From assembly GCA_051002235.1 (NCBI GenBank), contig JBPCMN010000016.1:1-35558 (forward strand): a stretch of 35,558 bases of DNA, read 5' to 3'. Each line of letters opens with the position of its first letter. Position 1 is the first letter of the stretch. The notes beneath the pieces were generated by a model that saw nothing but the letters and a program-made list of their open reading frames with translations, did no database searches and was not told the DNA's origin. The stretch is from JBPCMN01 sp013695115 (GTDB lineage Bacteria > Actinomycetota > Acidimicrobiia > IMCC26256 > JACDBD01). This document shows positions 20,027-28,468 of the stretch, in pieces. The translations under genes and the position numbers were made by a program.

Positions 20027-20746
20027 TCAGTCGGCGATGACCGCGACGACCGTGAGCAGGTTGAAGCCGGCGTGGAGCATGATCGAGCGGGAGAGGTTGC
20101 CGCTGCGGACCGCCAGGTACCCGGAGATGACCCCCAGGGTGAGGATCGCCGGGACGACGATGACCGAGCCGACTTCGGGGTCGCCCAGCGGGTGGACCAG
20201 CGCGAAGACGAGGGCGGACAGGAAGATCGCCCCGGCGGGCGTCGTCCGCCGGAGCAGGGCGCGCAGGAGCGCCCCGCGGAAGAGCAGCTCCTCGGCGAGG
20301 GGAGCGACCAGAACCACGGCGACGGCGAACGCGGCCAGGCCCGCGCCCGAGGTGTCCTCGAGCAGGTCGACGACGCCCTGGGACTCGTCCCGGCCGTAGA
20401 GCTCGGCGATCGGGTACAACGCGAGTCCGAGCGCGATCTGGAGCCCGACTCCAGCCGCGAGCCAGCCGGCGTCGCGGAGCCGGATCGTCAGCCCAAAGTC
20501 GCGAGTGAGGGAGCCCCGGCCCTTGGACCGGGCGACCAATGCCAGCACGAGCACGACGAGGAGGGTCTGGCCGGCCAGGGTGGCGAGGAACACCCCGATG
20601 TCGTCGGCGAGCTTGTCGTCGGGGACGTCGAGCACTGCGGCCGAGATCCCGCCGAGGGCGACGGCGCCGATCAGACCGGCTACCCAGGCGAGGGCGACGT
20701 CGGGGATGCCCCAACGGACGCGGGTGGCGGCGGCCGACGCGTCCAT
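20027..20746 (-). CDS. CPBP-family intramembrane metalloprotease
   Basis: This 239-residue protein has about seven transmembrane helices. The CPBP (Abi/CAAX protease-like) motifs are in order: EELLFRG at 152-158, F-x3-H at 181-185 (FALVH), and HAGFN at 225-229, which together supply the glutamate and histidines of the metal site. Bacterial members process peptides, confer bacteriocin immunity or release anti-sigma factors; the substrate here is unknown. ATG 20746 was chosen as the first start adjoining similarity. The open frame extends to 20881 with a non-conserved, basic sequence. It is divergent from ftsH across a 213-base gap in which I saw no convincing promoter. Confidence 0.85.
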   Translation of the reverse strand: MDASAAATRVRWGIPDVALAWVAGLIGAVALGGISAAVLDVPDDKLADDIGVFLATLAGQTLLVVLVLALVARSKGRGSLTRDFGLTIRLRDAGWLAAGVGLQIALGLALYPIAELYGRDESQGVVDLLEDTSGAGLAAFAVAVVLVAPLAEELLFRGALLRALLRRTTPAGAIFLSALVFALVHPLGDPEVGSVIVVPAILTLGVISGYLAVRSGNLSRSIMLHAGFNLLTVVAVIAD

Positions 20747-20959
20747 CGCGCTCAACGTACCGGAGGGTGGCGCGCTTCGGGGACCGCACGCGCGAGCACC
20801 CGAACCGGGACAAAAAGAAATGCCCCCCGAAGTGACTGACCTTGCGGCCCGCCCCTTCGGAGGACCCAAGAAATGTACCACGGGCCCCCCCGATGGTCAA
20901 GAGGAACGGTCACGGGTGCGATCGGGCCCGGGGCTTGGGTGTCAGCCGGTGGCCGTACG

Positions 20960-23017
20960 ATGGAACGGATGAGCCCGCCACCCTCCGAGATGCCGCCGGG
21001 GCGCTCGCCGCGCCCGGACCAGCAGCGCCCCGGCGGTCCGGGCGCCGGGGCGCCGCGCTCCCGCTGGACCCGCTGGGTTCCTTGGATCCTCATCGCGGTG
21101 CTCGTGGGCGGATTCCTCCTCCTGAACGTCACCGGCGGCGGCTCCGACAAGAAGGAGCTGACCTACTCCGAGGTCCGCCAAGCGGTGCGCGACGACCAGG
21201 TCGAGAACATCGAGTACGACCCGTCGAACGGCAACATCACCGGCAAGTTCAAGCAGGAGCAGGACGGCAAGGACGAGTTCAAGAGCTCGGGGCCCAACGA
21301 CGACTTCCAGGAGAGCGACCTCGCCCTCTTCCGGGAGCACGACGTCGACGTCAAGTACAAGCGCGAGGGCGACAGCATCCTCGGGCAGGTCCTGTTCTGG
21401 GTGCTCCCGCTGGGCCTGCTCGTGCTGCTGTTCGTGTGGATCAGCCGGCGCCAGGCGGGCCAGATGGGCGCGGTGATGAACATCGGCCGCAGCCGGGCGA
21501 AGGTGTACTCGACCGAGAAGCCCAAGACGACCTTCGCCGACGTCGCCGGGTACGGGCCGGTGAAGGCGGAGATCGCCGAGGTCGTCGACTTCCTGAAGAA
21601 CCCGGGCAAGTTCAAGCAGATCGGCGCCAAGATCCCGAAGGGCGTCCTGCTGGTGGGCCCGCCGGGCACGGGCAAGACGCTCATCGCCCGGGCAGTGGCG
21701 GGTGAGGCCGGCGTGCCGTTCATCTCGGTCACGGGGTCCGACTTCATGGAGATGTTCGTTGGCGTCGGCGCCGCCCGGGTGCGCGACCTGTTCCAGACCG
21801 CTCGCAAGCAGGCACCCGCGATCATCTTCGTCGACGAGGTCGACTCCATCGGCCGCAAGCGTGGCGCCGGTCTCGGCGGCGGCCACGACGAGCGCGAGCA
21901 GACGCTCAACCAGATGCTGGCGGAGATGGACGGGTTCGAGGCGACCGAGGGCATCGTGATGATGGCCGCCACCAACCGGCCCGACGTGCTCGACCCCGCG
22001 CTCCTGCGGCCGGGCCGGTTCGACCGCCAGATCATCATCCCGCTTCCGACTCAGGGGGAGCGGCTCGCGATCCTCAAGGTGCACTTCAAGGACAAGAAGA
22101 TCGCCGACGACGTCGAGCCCGAGATCATCGCCCGGGGCACCCCCGGCATGAGCGGCGCCGACCTCGCCAACCTCGTGAACGAGGCCGCGCTGTTCGCGGT
22201 GCGGCGGGGGAAACAGGAGATCCACGCCGAGGACTTCGAGGCCGCCCGCGACCGGGTGCTCATGGGCCTCGAGCGGGAGTCGATGGCGCTCTCCGAGGAG
22301 GAGAAGGAGGTCGTCGCCTACCACGAGGGCGGCCACGCGGTGCTCGCCTACGTTCTCGAGCACGCCGACCCGGTCCACAAGGTGACGATCCTCCCGACGG
22401 GCATGGCGCTGGGCGTGACTCAGCAGCTGCCCATCGAGGAGAAGCACATCTACAAGAAGGAGTACATCGCGGACTCGCTGGTGGTACGGCTGGGCGGGCG
22501 AATCGCCGAGGAGCTCGTGTACGGGCACCAGTCGACGGGCGCACAGAACGACCTCGTCGGCATCACCGAGCTCGCCCGCAAGATGGTGCGGGAGTGGGGC
22601 ATGTCCGATCGGATCGGGCCCATGGCGTGGGGATCGCAGGGCGCGGTGTTCCTGGGCGAGGACCTGGTGCACACCCGCGACTACTCCGACGACACCGCCC
22701 GCGTGATCGACGAGGAGGTCGAGCGCATCCTGCGCGAGGAGGAGGACCGCGCCCGGAAGGTCTTGGGCGAGTACCGCGCCGGCCTCGAAGCCGTCGCCCG
22801 CAACCTGCTCGAGCACGAGACGCTCGACGGCGAAGAGGTGGCGCGGCTGGTCGACGAGGCGATGGGCCGCAAGGTCGGCGGTCCCCGCAAGACGGTGACC
22901 GCCGAGGGCGCCGCGGTCGAGGTGCCGCCTCCGCCCCCGGGCGAGTCGCTCGGTGACGTCGTCGACGATGGCCTGGGGGGCGCGACGGTCGAGGAGCCTC
23001 AGCCCGCGCGCGACTGA
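20960..23017 (+). CDS. ftsH: ATP-dependent zinc metalloprotease FtsH
   Basis: This protease of about 685 residues is membrane-anchored and degrades misfolded membrane and regulatory proteins. A proline-rich cytoplasmic N-terminus (1-37) precedes helix 1 (38-57), a periplasmic domain, and helix 2 (about 140-157). The AAA+ module has Walker A GPPGTGKT at 233-240, Walker B IIFVDEVDSIG and the ATNRPDVLDPALLRPGRFDRQ SRH. The protease domain has the zinc site HEGGH at 455-459. The C-terminus ends in a proline-rich and acidic tail. ATG 20960 and ATG 20969 are both possible starts; neither has a strong ribosome-binding site. The stop at 23017 is 10 bases before a 45-base palindrome that may end its transcript. 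Confidence 0.96.
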   Translation: MERMSPPPSEMPPGRSPRPDQQRPGGPGAGAPRSRWTRWVPWILIAVLVGGFLLLNVTGGGSDKKELTYSEVRQAVRDDQVENIEYDPSNGNITGKFKQEQDGKDEFKSSGPNDDFQESDLALFREHDVDVKYKREGDSILGQVLFWVLPLGLLVLLFVWISRRQAGQMGAVMNIGRSRAKVYSTEKPKTTFADVAGYGPVKAEIAEVVDFLKNPGKFKQIGAKIPKGVLLVGPPGTGKTLIARAVAGEAGVPFISVTGSDFMEMFVGVGAARVRDLFQTARKQAPAIIFVDEVDSIGRKRGAGLGGGHDEREQTLNQMLAEMDGFEATEGIVMMAATNRPDVLDPALLRPGRFDRQIIIPLPTQGERLAILKVHFKDKKIADDVEPEIIARGTPGMSGADLANLVNEAALFAVRRGKQEIHAEDFEAARDRVLMGLERESMALSEEEKEVVAYHEGGHAVLAYVLEHADPVHKVTILPTGMALGVTQQLPIEEKHIYKKEYIADSLVVRLGGRIAEELVYGHQSTGAQNDLVGITELARKMVREWGMSDRIGPMAWGSQGAVFLGEDLVHTRDYSDDTARVIDEEVERILREEEDRARKVLGEYRAGLEAVARNLLEHETLDGEEVARLVDEAMGRKVGGPRKTVTAEGAAVEVPPPPPGESLGDVVDDGLGGATVEEPQPARD

Positions 23018-23027
23018 GGTGTGTGCG

Positions 23028-23072
23028 TTTGGCGTCGGCGCGCCGGAATAGTTCCGGCAAAGTGACGCCAAA
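23028..23072. repeat. 45-bp nested palindrome, left copy
   Basis: Outer arms TTTGGCGTC (23028-23036) and GACGCCAAA (23064-23072) enclose an inner palindrome GCCGGAA-TAG-TTCCGGC (23042-23058). The same structure, same orientation and same 45-base length recurs at 28469-28513 with about five differences, all in the arm-to-core linkers. It begins ten bases after the ftsH stop. On the minus strand it follows the C-terminal part of a DUF559 gene and can be read through as the peptide FGVTLPELFR. Confidence 0.85.
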
Positions 23073-23445
23073 GGATGCCCGCCGGCGAGCGCCTCGGATG
23101 GCACCACAGATCAGGCCGCCCCCGGCCTTGAGGTCAGCCACTGTGGCGGTCACGGGGAACCAGCCCGCCGCCCAGAGCCGGTTGCGCCGATCGTTGTCTG
23201 CGACAAGCTGCTTGCGGCCGGCGTGGTGCTTCGTGCTGTCGTACTCGATCGCGATCTGGAGGTTGGGATAGCCCCGCGTCGACCCGTGCGACGAACTTGC
23301 CGGCCGTGCGGACTTCAAACTGCGCCACCGGCTCGGGGAGACCGTTCCGGCGGAGTACCTGGAAGAGCATCGTCTCCATGGCACTCTCAGGCACCGCCGG
23401 TCGCCCGAAGTGCAGCTCGAGCACGGCGCGCAGCACACCGGCTCG
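23073..23445 (-). pseudogene. AbiEi/DUF559 protein, C-terminal part (frameshifted, detached)
   Basis: The minus strand encodes, in two frames, AGVLRAVLELHFGRPAVPES, then ETMLFQVLRRNGLPEPVAQF and TAGKFVARVDA, then after a shift in a G-run at about 23272-23275, YPNLQIAIEYDSTKHHAGRK, then DNDRRNRLWAAGWFPVTATV. This is the DUF559 domain (Vsr/PD-(D/E)xK-like endonuclease fold; IAIEYDS supplies the acidic pair). No start is present: the segment joins a broken enoyl-CoA hydratase at 23446. The frame runs without a stop into the left palindrome. The missing N-terminal part matches the fragment at 27879-28428, which ends exactly where this one begins in the family order. Confidence 0.8.
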
Positions 23446-24053
23446 AACGCGTGCTCCTGGAGCTCGTCGTCGGGCACGGCTTCCAGGATGAAGCCAACGC
23501 GTGCCGCCTCGGGCGCGGGGATCTCGTCGCCGGTGAGGAGGTAGCGCTTCGCCCACTCGAGGCCCATCCGGTACACCCACGTGGCGGTGGTCGGGTACCC
23601 CACACACGCGACGGCGGGTAGCCGAAGCGCGCCCCCTCGCCGGCGACGACCAGGTCGGCGCAGAGCACCATGTCGGTGCCCCCGCCGATGCACCAGCCCT
23701 GCACGGCGGCGATCGTCGGCTTCGCCGCCTGCCAGAGCTTCAGGTACGTGGCGACGAACCGGCTCATCATGCGGTAGTCGGCCACCGAGTCCCAGACCCG
23801 CTCGGGCTCGCCGTCGACGACCGGCGACGGCGCCGCCGTCGCCCAGTCGAGCCCGTATCCGGCGCAGAAGGCGGGCCCCTCGGCGCGCAACAAGATCACG
23901 CGTGCCTCATCGTCGGCGTCGGCCTTGTCGATCGCGGCCGCCAGTCTCGTCCCGGAGCAGCGGGGTGATGGTGTTGTACTCGTCGGGACGAGCGAGCCAG
24001 ATCGAGCGGACGCCGTGCTCGGTCTCGGTGCGCAGCGTCTGGTACGCCGTCAT
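23446..24053 (-). pseudogene. Enoyl-CoA hydratase/isomerase, broken and 3'-truncated
   Basis: ATG 24053 starts MTAYQTLRTETEHGVRSIWL, a normal crotonase-family N-terminus. An extra base near 23945 (GAGACTGGCG where the family frame needs GAGCTGGCG) shifts the frame; it resumes as ARVILLRAEGPAFCAGYGLD and the oxyanion-hole segment GWCIGGGTDMVLCADLVVAG. A second shift near 23605 is followed by YPTTATWVYRMGLEWAKRYL and GDEIPAPEAARVGFILEAVP. The gene then ends at DDELQEHAF and joins the DUF559 fragment, losing the C-terminal helical region. It follows the dcd remnant by 13 bases on the same strand. Confidence 0.85.
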
Positions 24054-24066
24054 CCGATTCGGGCAC

Positions 24067-24540
24067 TCAGTCGTCGTCGCCGAAGTTGAGGTAGTAACGA
24101 GACGGGGTCGGGCCGCGCTGTCCCTGGTACTTGGAGCCCTTCGCGGCACTTCCGTACGGCTGGTCGGCAGGGTCGACATGCGCAGGAACGAGATCTGGCC
24201 GATCTTCGTGCCCGGATAAATGGCGATGGGCAACGTCGCGACGTTCGAGAGCTCGAGCGTGAGGTGGCCATTCCAACCCGCATCAACGAAAAGCCGGCGG
24301 TGCTATGCGTGAGCAGGCCGAGCCTTCCGAGCGACGACTTGCCCTCGATCCGCCCCGCGATGTCGTCGGGCAGCGCGACGCGCTCGAGGGTGGAACCGAG
24401 CACGAACTCACCGGGGTGGAGGATGAACGCCCGGCCGTCGCTGAGCTCGACGAGCTCGGTCAAGTCCTCCTGCGGCTCCTTGGGGTCGATGAACGGCGTG
24501 GTGTCGTTGCGGAACACGCGGAAGTAGCGGTCGATGTGGA
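24067..24540 (-). pseudogene. dcd: dCTP deaminase, broken
   Basis: Reading on the minus strand gives DLHIDRYFRVFRNDTTPFID, PGEFVLGSTLERVALPDDIA, GKSSLGRLGLLTHSTAGF, then after a two-base gain in a T-run near 24286 VDAGWNGHLTLELSNVATLP and IAIYPGTKIGQISFLRMST. A one-base loss near 24175 then restores the true frame, PADQPYGSAAKGSKYQGQRG and PSRYYLNFGDDD. These are hallmark Dcd blocks (dCTP to dUTP, pyrimidine nucleotide synthesis). About 30 N-terminal residues are missing and replaced by unrelated sequence upstream of 24540. With two shifts and no start it cannot make an active enzyme, so an intact dcd should exist elsewhere. Confidence 0.85.
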
Positions 24541-24714
24541 GGTCGGCCCATCGCCGCCTGAGCGTCCCAGAACCATCGTTACTGTCTCACCCGAACGCCA
24601 GCACGTCGCCAAGGAAGGAGCGCGGCGTCGAGCACGACGACGCGCTCGCGTCCGCAGTTGTGCTAGCCGCGCTTGGCGCGCCTGATCGTCACGGATGCGG
24701 TCTAACGCTTCGTC

Positions 24715-24978
24715 TCAGCCGGTGAAAGTTGGCGCGCTGATGACTGCGCCCGCTGGCCCGGCTCCTGGCGCCGGTGCGACGGTGCCGGCGGGCGGGGCCG
24801 TAGTCGTGGTCGGCGGGGCCGTAGTCGTGGTCGGCGGGGGGTAGCCCGTGCCGTTGTAGCCCGTGCCGTTAGAGGCGCCGGAAAATGGACTGCCCATGAG
24901 CGCGATGACGCCGGCTCCGCTGGCCGCGAGCACACCCGCCATCAGGAGCCCTCGACCCCTAAGGCCAGTATCGCCCAT
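24715..24978 (-). CDS. Small secreted or membrane-anchored Thr/Pro-repeat protein
   Basis: The 87-residue product has a basic start (MGDTGLRGRG), a hydrophobic segment LLMAGVLAASGAGVIALMG (about 11-29) and then a low-complexity tail with NGTGYNGTGYPPPTTTTAPP and further PTTTTAPP and PAGA stretches. The segment could be a signal peptide or anchor, and the tail an extracytoplasmic linker, possibly O-glycosylated. No enzymatic domain is visible. The ATG follows GGGGGAGA by four bases, and a good promoter lies 35 bases upstream, so it is probably expressed. It is divergent from the GT-C-like gene at 25087; a link to that putative glycosyltransferase is only inference. Confidence 0.65.
   Translation of the reverse strand: MGDTGLRGRGLLMAGVLAASGAGVIALMGSPFSGASNGTGYNGTGYPPPTTTTAPPTTTTAPPAGTVAPAPGAGPAGAVISAPTFTG
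24791..24870 (-). repeat. Perfect tandem repeats within the secreted-protein gene
   Basis: A 21-bp unit occurs twice without change (24791-24811, 24812-24832), encoding the PPTTTTA repeats. A 15-bp unit, GTAGCCCGTGCCGTT, occurs twice (24841-24855, 24856-24870), encoding the NGTGY repeats. Exact copies imply recent expansion by slippage. Confidence 0.85.
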
Positions 24979-25012
24979 CACTCTCCCCCTTCGCTGAACC
25001 ACGGACCCTGAT

Positions 25013-25041
25013 TTATTAGCATGGGCTCGCCCCGTTGTCCA
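25013..25041 (-). promoter_or_regulatory. Sigma-70-type promoter for the secreted repeat protein
   Basis: On the minus strand TGGACA (25041-25036) and TAATAA (25018-25013) are 17 bases apart, close to the -35/-10 consensus. The predicted transcript would begin near 25006, about 28 bases before the start codon. Confidence 0.6.
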
Positions 25042-25086
25042 GGGCGTGACGCTGTTTACACAGTCTATCGCGAGACCGAGGCGGGC

Positions 25087-27081
25087 ATGAGGACCAAACC
25101 GGGAACCACCTCTCGAGTTCACGCGGCCGAGCCCCGGCTGCACCCGACCCCCTCAGAAGCTCCGGCACGTCGACGCTGGCGCTGGTGCGTGGTGGGACTC
25201 GCGGTGACGGCCGCCACGTGGGCGGTCGCCGGGTCGCTGTGGTTGTTCCCGCTGCTGACCGAGAACAACGACGAAGGCGCGTACCTTGCGCAGTCCTCGG
25301 CGTTGCGCGCCGGTCAGCTCCTGCCCGACGCACCCCAAGGCCTCGAAGCCGCGTTCCGGCCCTGGTTCTCAGCCGCGCGCCACAGCCATTACGTCTACAA
25401 GTACACACCCGTCCACGCGGCGCAGCTCGCGATCGGGCGCGGCGCACTCGGAAGCGAACGGGCAACTCTGGCACTTTGGGCCGCGAGCGACATCGTGCTG
25501 CTGGCCGCCCTCGCGCGCGAACTAGGCGCATCACCACGGGCAGCCGTGTTCGCCGCGGCGCTCCTCGGGCTGTCGCCGCTGTTTATCATTCAGTCGACGA
25601 CGTTCCTGCCGTATTCGGGCAGCCTTGCGCAGCTGCTCGGCTTCGCATTGTTAGTGCTGAAGGGATGCCGCCGAGGGTCTCGGCCGATGATCTTCGGCGC
25701 CGGAGTGCTCTTTGGCATCGCGTTCTTCGCCCGTCCCTACGACGCGGTCCTCTTCGGCGTCCCGGTGCTTCTGTGGCAGAGCTGGCAGTGGCGGAACGGC
25801 TCGCTAGGCATCCCGTTCCGCCGAGCGGTGGCGTGGTTCGCGCTGGGGACGCTACCCGGGCTTGCGCTGCTCCTCGGGTACAACGCCGTCGCGACCGGGA
25901 ATCCGTTCCGGCTTCCGTTCAACATGCCGGAATCCTCCGACACGCTCGGCTTCGGACGACGCCGAACGGATACGACCGTTCCGTATTTCGACTTCACGTT
26001 CTCGCGCGCGTGGCGCGGAACCCTAGAAAACCTGTCGTTGCTCTTCTCCTGGGCCTTCGGCAGCTTCGTTACGCTGTTCCTCGCGGGTGTGGGCCTGTGC
26101 CGGCGAGGTCTCCTTCGGGGCCGATCGTTGCTCGTGGCCCTGATGGTCACCTGGCCAGCCGGGCTGTTCGCGTTCTGGGGCACCTACACCTACATCAATG
26201 TGTGGGACGGTGGTCGGTTCCTCGGTCCCTACTACTACCTGCCGATGCTCGTCCCACTGGCGATCGCAGGTGGTGTCGGTCTCGACGAGGCCGCCCGGGT
26301 CTCGCGCGCCGTCGCCGTTGTCGCGACCGTGCTGATGTTAGGCCTCGCGGTGCCGGTACTCGCCGAAGCGACCAGCACGAACCGGCACCGTACCGACAAG
26401 CGCGAGGTCGTGATGGCTGCGCTGCGTCACGCGACGGCGGGGCACCGGGCGCTGGTGTTCGTCCCGGGTCTGTACGGGCCGTTCCTCCAGCACCCGTTCT
26501 CGTTCGTCCGCAACGAGCCGGGCCTCGACGGTCCTGTGGTCTATGCACTCGAACAAGGAGCAGAGGACTTTGACGTGATCGCGGCATTCCCACACCGTGA
26601 CGTGTTCACTCTCTCGGTACCGAACGCCTACCCAGGTGGTGAGAACGCCCGCGTGGTCGCTCGCGTCGACCGCGTGCAAGTCCGGACCGGGCGCGAAATC
26701 GATGTAGCAGTGAATGTTCCGTCGAGACTTCGCGACGGATCCCACTCGCTGCGCCTCGCCGTGGGGCACACGGAGATCGATGTGCCGATCGGACTCGACG
26801 GCACCGCGCGAGCGGGACTCGCCCCCACGGCTGGCGGCATCAGCATCGTCGCCGGCGACGGCGCGTCTCTACTCCAGGTCGCCACCAGTCCAACGACACG
26901 ACTGCGGCTTGCGGTCATCGGGCCGACGGTCGGGGGAACGCGTACGCTCGTCGGTCGCGACGTGCCGTTCCGGGCAAGCCGCGGGCAACTTACGGTGCTG
27001 TGGCCGGGCAGCTCCGCGTTCGAGGAACTGCCAGCCGGGAAAGGGGTGTCATGGTCGGCGACGCCCCGAAACTCTCCGTAG
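25087..27081 (+). CDS. GT-C-like polytopic membrane protein
   Basis: This protein of about 664 residues has a basic N-terminus, then helix 1 (about 32-55) followed by LLTENNDEGAYLAQSSALRA. The N-x-D-E-x-x-Y-L motif is the first-loop acidic signature of GT-C glycosyltransferases (PMT/ArnT/RgtABCD-like), which use lipid-linked sugars. About nine more helices run to residue 430. The last 230 residues form an extracytoplasmic beta-rich domain. Codon use is looser at third positions than in the flanking genes (TTA, ATA-type and AT-ending codons occur), suggesting transfer. It is the largest intact gene inside the palindrome-bounded region. ATG 25087 was chosen because the hydrophobic core begins soon after it and the longer frame to 25021 overlaps the divergent promoter. 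Confidence 0.75.
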   Translation: MRTKPGTTSRVHAAEPRLHPTPSEAPARRRWRWCVVGLAVTAATWAVAGSLWLFPLLTENNDEGAYLAQSSALRAGQLLPDAPQGLEAAFRPWFSAARHSHYVYKYTPVHAAQLAIGRGALGSERATLALWAASDIVLLAALARELGASPRAAVFAAALLGLSPLFIIQSTTFLPYSGSLAQLLGFALLVLKGCRRGSRPMIFGAGVLFGIAFFARPYDAVLFGVPVLLWQSWQWRNGSLGIPFRRAVAWFALGTLPGLALLLGYNAVATGNPFRLPFNMPESSDTLGFGRRRTDTTVPYFDFTFSRAWRGTLENLSLLFSWAFGSFVTLFLAGVGLCRRGLLRGRSLLVALMVTWPAGLFAFWGTYTYINVWDGGRFLGPYYYLPMLVPLAIAGGVGLDEAARVSRAVAVVATVLMLGLAVPVLAEATSTNRHRTDKREVVMAALRHATAGHRALVFVPGLYGPFLQHPFSFVRNEPGLDGPVVYALEQGAEDFDVIAAFPHRDVFTLSVPNAYPGGENARVVARVDRVQVRTGREIDVAVNVPSRLRDGSHSLRLAVGHTEIDVPIGLDGTARAGLAPTAGGISIVAGDGASLLQVATSPTTRLRLAVIGPTVGGTRTLVGRDVPFRASRGQLTVLWPGSSAFEELPAGKGVSWSATPRNSP

Positions 27082-27344
27082 ATCAAATCGAAGTTGCACG
27101 GCCCCAAGTCCCGAGCTCCCGCGGTGGGCGTGCCTCGTCGGCACTTCTGGCTCCTCGGCGCTGCGCTCTACAACAACTTCCAGGCAGCGACCGCCCACGC
27201 TGAGCGCCGTCGACGGGCAGCGCTTAAGCCGCAGCGTAAAAGCGCCGAGACGTACCCAGTCGCGCCAAGCCACGGACTCCAGACACCGGTCGACCCGATC
27301 ACAACGACCCCCGGTACGATCCCGCCATGAGGGAGGGCGCGAGC
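27082..27344. other. Non-coding stretch, nothing recognised
   Basis: Between the GT-C-like gene and the superoxide dismutase fragment, translation in all frames gives no family pattern, ribosome-binding site or hairpin that I can support. It is probably decayed DNA or a junction between captured fragments. Confidence 0.5.
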
Positions 27345-27435
27345 GAGGTTTCGCGCCAGAACAGCGAGTGCAGGACGTGGCCGGACAGATTGAAGGCCAG
27401 GTTCTTCTGGAGTTGGTTGATCGTGTCGAACGTCT
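27345..27435 (-). pseudogene. Superoxide dismutase fragment (about 30 residues)
   Basis: The minus strand reads FDTINQLQKNLAFNLSGHVL, then HSLFWR. This matches the Fe/Mn superoxide dismutase block with two conserved histidines (KNLAFHLSGHxLHSxFW in actinobacterial enzymes). Nothing else of the gene is present: upstream it abuts a hydantoinase fragment on the other strand, downstream the WRNLSP continuation is garbled. It is a relic only. Confidence 0.7.
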
Positions 27436-27857
27436 CGCTGTCGCACGAGGTGCTACGGCGCGCCCCCGAGTTCGAGCGCACGTCAACCACGGTCGTGAAC
27501 GCGTACGTGGGCCCGGTGATCACGCGCTACGTGCGCCGGCTGGAGGAGCGTCTGCGAGCCGCAGGCCTGGCCGGCGACCTGCTCATCGCCCGCTCGAACG
27601 GCGGCGTGTGCCTCCCGGCCGCGATCGAGCGCCGAGCGGTGGCGACCATCGGCTCCGGCCCGACGGGTGGGGCGGTGGCGGCGGGGCGCCGCGGCGGAGG
27701 CCGACCTCGGCGACGTCGTGAGCGTCGACATGGGAGGCACGTCTAGTGCCTGATCCGCGACGGCCGACCCGAGGTCAAGACCGAGTGGAACTGGCGACAC
27801 CGCTATCTCATCCAGCTCCCGATGGTCGATGTGCAGTCGGTCGGCGCCGGCGGGCTC
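27436..27857 (+). pseudogene. Hydantoinase A/oxoprolinase fragment, frameshifted
   Basis: The plus strand reads VSLSHEVLRRAPEFERTSTT, NAYVGPVITRYVRRLEERLR, IARSNGGVCLPAAIERRAVA and GSGPTGGAVAA. After a shift near 27685 it continues AEADLGDVVSVDMGGTS, and after another near 27752 CLIRDGRPEVKTEWNWRHRY and QLPMVDVQSVGAGG. These are consecutive blocks of the HyuA ATPase-like domain of ATP-dependent hydantoinases/oxoprolinases. The N-terminal about 180 and the C-terminal residues are missing. It ends about 20 bases before the AbiEi N-terminal fragment, at the right edge of the insert. Confidence 0.85.
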
Positions 27858-27878
27858 CGGTCGTCGTGCTCGTGGTCA

Positions 27879-28428
27879 GTTGCGACCAGGGCGTCCGAGT
27901 CGCTCGAGGGTGCGACGCATCGAGCTGACGGTCACCAACCCGCCATGTTCCGCCGAGTCGACCGCCATCTCGACCACCGACTGGTGGCAGACGGCACCCA
28001 GGTCGAGCAGTAACCGCTCGGGTGTCGTGATCGGGATGCCATCGCGGAACGTGAGATCGATGGGATCGAGCGCCTTGGTTTCGTGTACGCGCAGTCCCTC
28101 ATGGCGCGCCCGCTGCCACCGAGGGCACGTGATCTCGTCGAGTTGCGCCTCCCCCCGGCAAGACCCCAGAGCGCGGCGGCCGATCGATGCGACGCAACGG
28201 CTCTGAACCCGCCCGCCCAGCACGCCGCGAGGACGTGCGCCCCCTCCAGGATGGCGCTGCGCCGGCAACGCGGTACGCCCAGTCGTGTACGGGCTGCCAT
28301 CGACCGCTGGCGATCCGATGCTCGACCTGGTCTTCGGTGAGACCACACAGCCGCGCATGAGCAAGTGTGAACACGCCGTGGTGTTGCTCCGCGAAGCGGC
28401 CGAGAGTCTCGTCTGGGCTCGAAGCCAT
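27879..28428 (-). pseudogene. AbiEi/DUF559 protein, N-terminal and middle part (frameshifted)
   Basis: ATG 28428 starts MASSPDETLGRFAEQHHGVF, with THARLCGLTEDQVEHR-like winged-helix sequence, then IASGRWQPVHDWAYRVAGAA. A shift in a G-run near 28245 leads to VLAACWAGGFRAVASHRSAA and LWGLAGG. A second shift in a G-run near 28155 leads to VHETKALDPIDLTFRDGIPI, TTPERLLLDLGAVCHQSVVE and MRRTLERLGRPGRN, directly followed by a stop. This is the type IV antitoxin AbiEi-like N-terminal and middle region normally fused to DUF559. It lacks the DUF559 domain, which is found 4.4 kb away at 23073-23445. The start codon lies 40 bases from the right palindrome. Confidence 0.82.
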
Positions 28429-28468
28429 AGCGCGATCCCACCACTCGGGTGTGACAGCTACCCCGGCG

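Larger units (their letters stand above)
23446..27878. other. Insert of about 4.4 kb splitting the AbiEi-DUF559 gene
   Basis: This block separates two parts of what appears to be one AbiEi-DUF559 gene. Both edges cut another gene: enoyl-CoA hydratase at the left and hydantoinase A at the right. Inside are dcd and superoxide dismutase remnants and two intact genes in opposite orientation. No transposase, integrase, terminal inverted repeat or clear target duplication was seen. How it arrived is unknown; capture of a DNA fragment by illegitimate recombination is one reading. Confidence 0.55.

Noticed and set aside
20942..23107. Long minus-strand frame opposite ftsH
   Set aside because: Antisense shadow of a highly conserved gene; no domain or ribosome-binding site.
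23134..23693. Fused hydratase-DUF559 protein as a novel gene
   Set aside because: The apparent fusion depends on reading through a junction between two frameshifted remnants; active-site and terminal regions are missing.
24791..24870. CRISPR array
   Set aside because: Repeats are directly tandem with no spacers and encode a periodic peptide.
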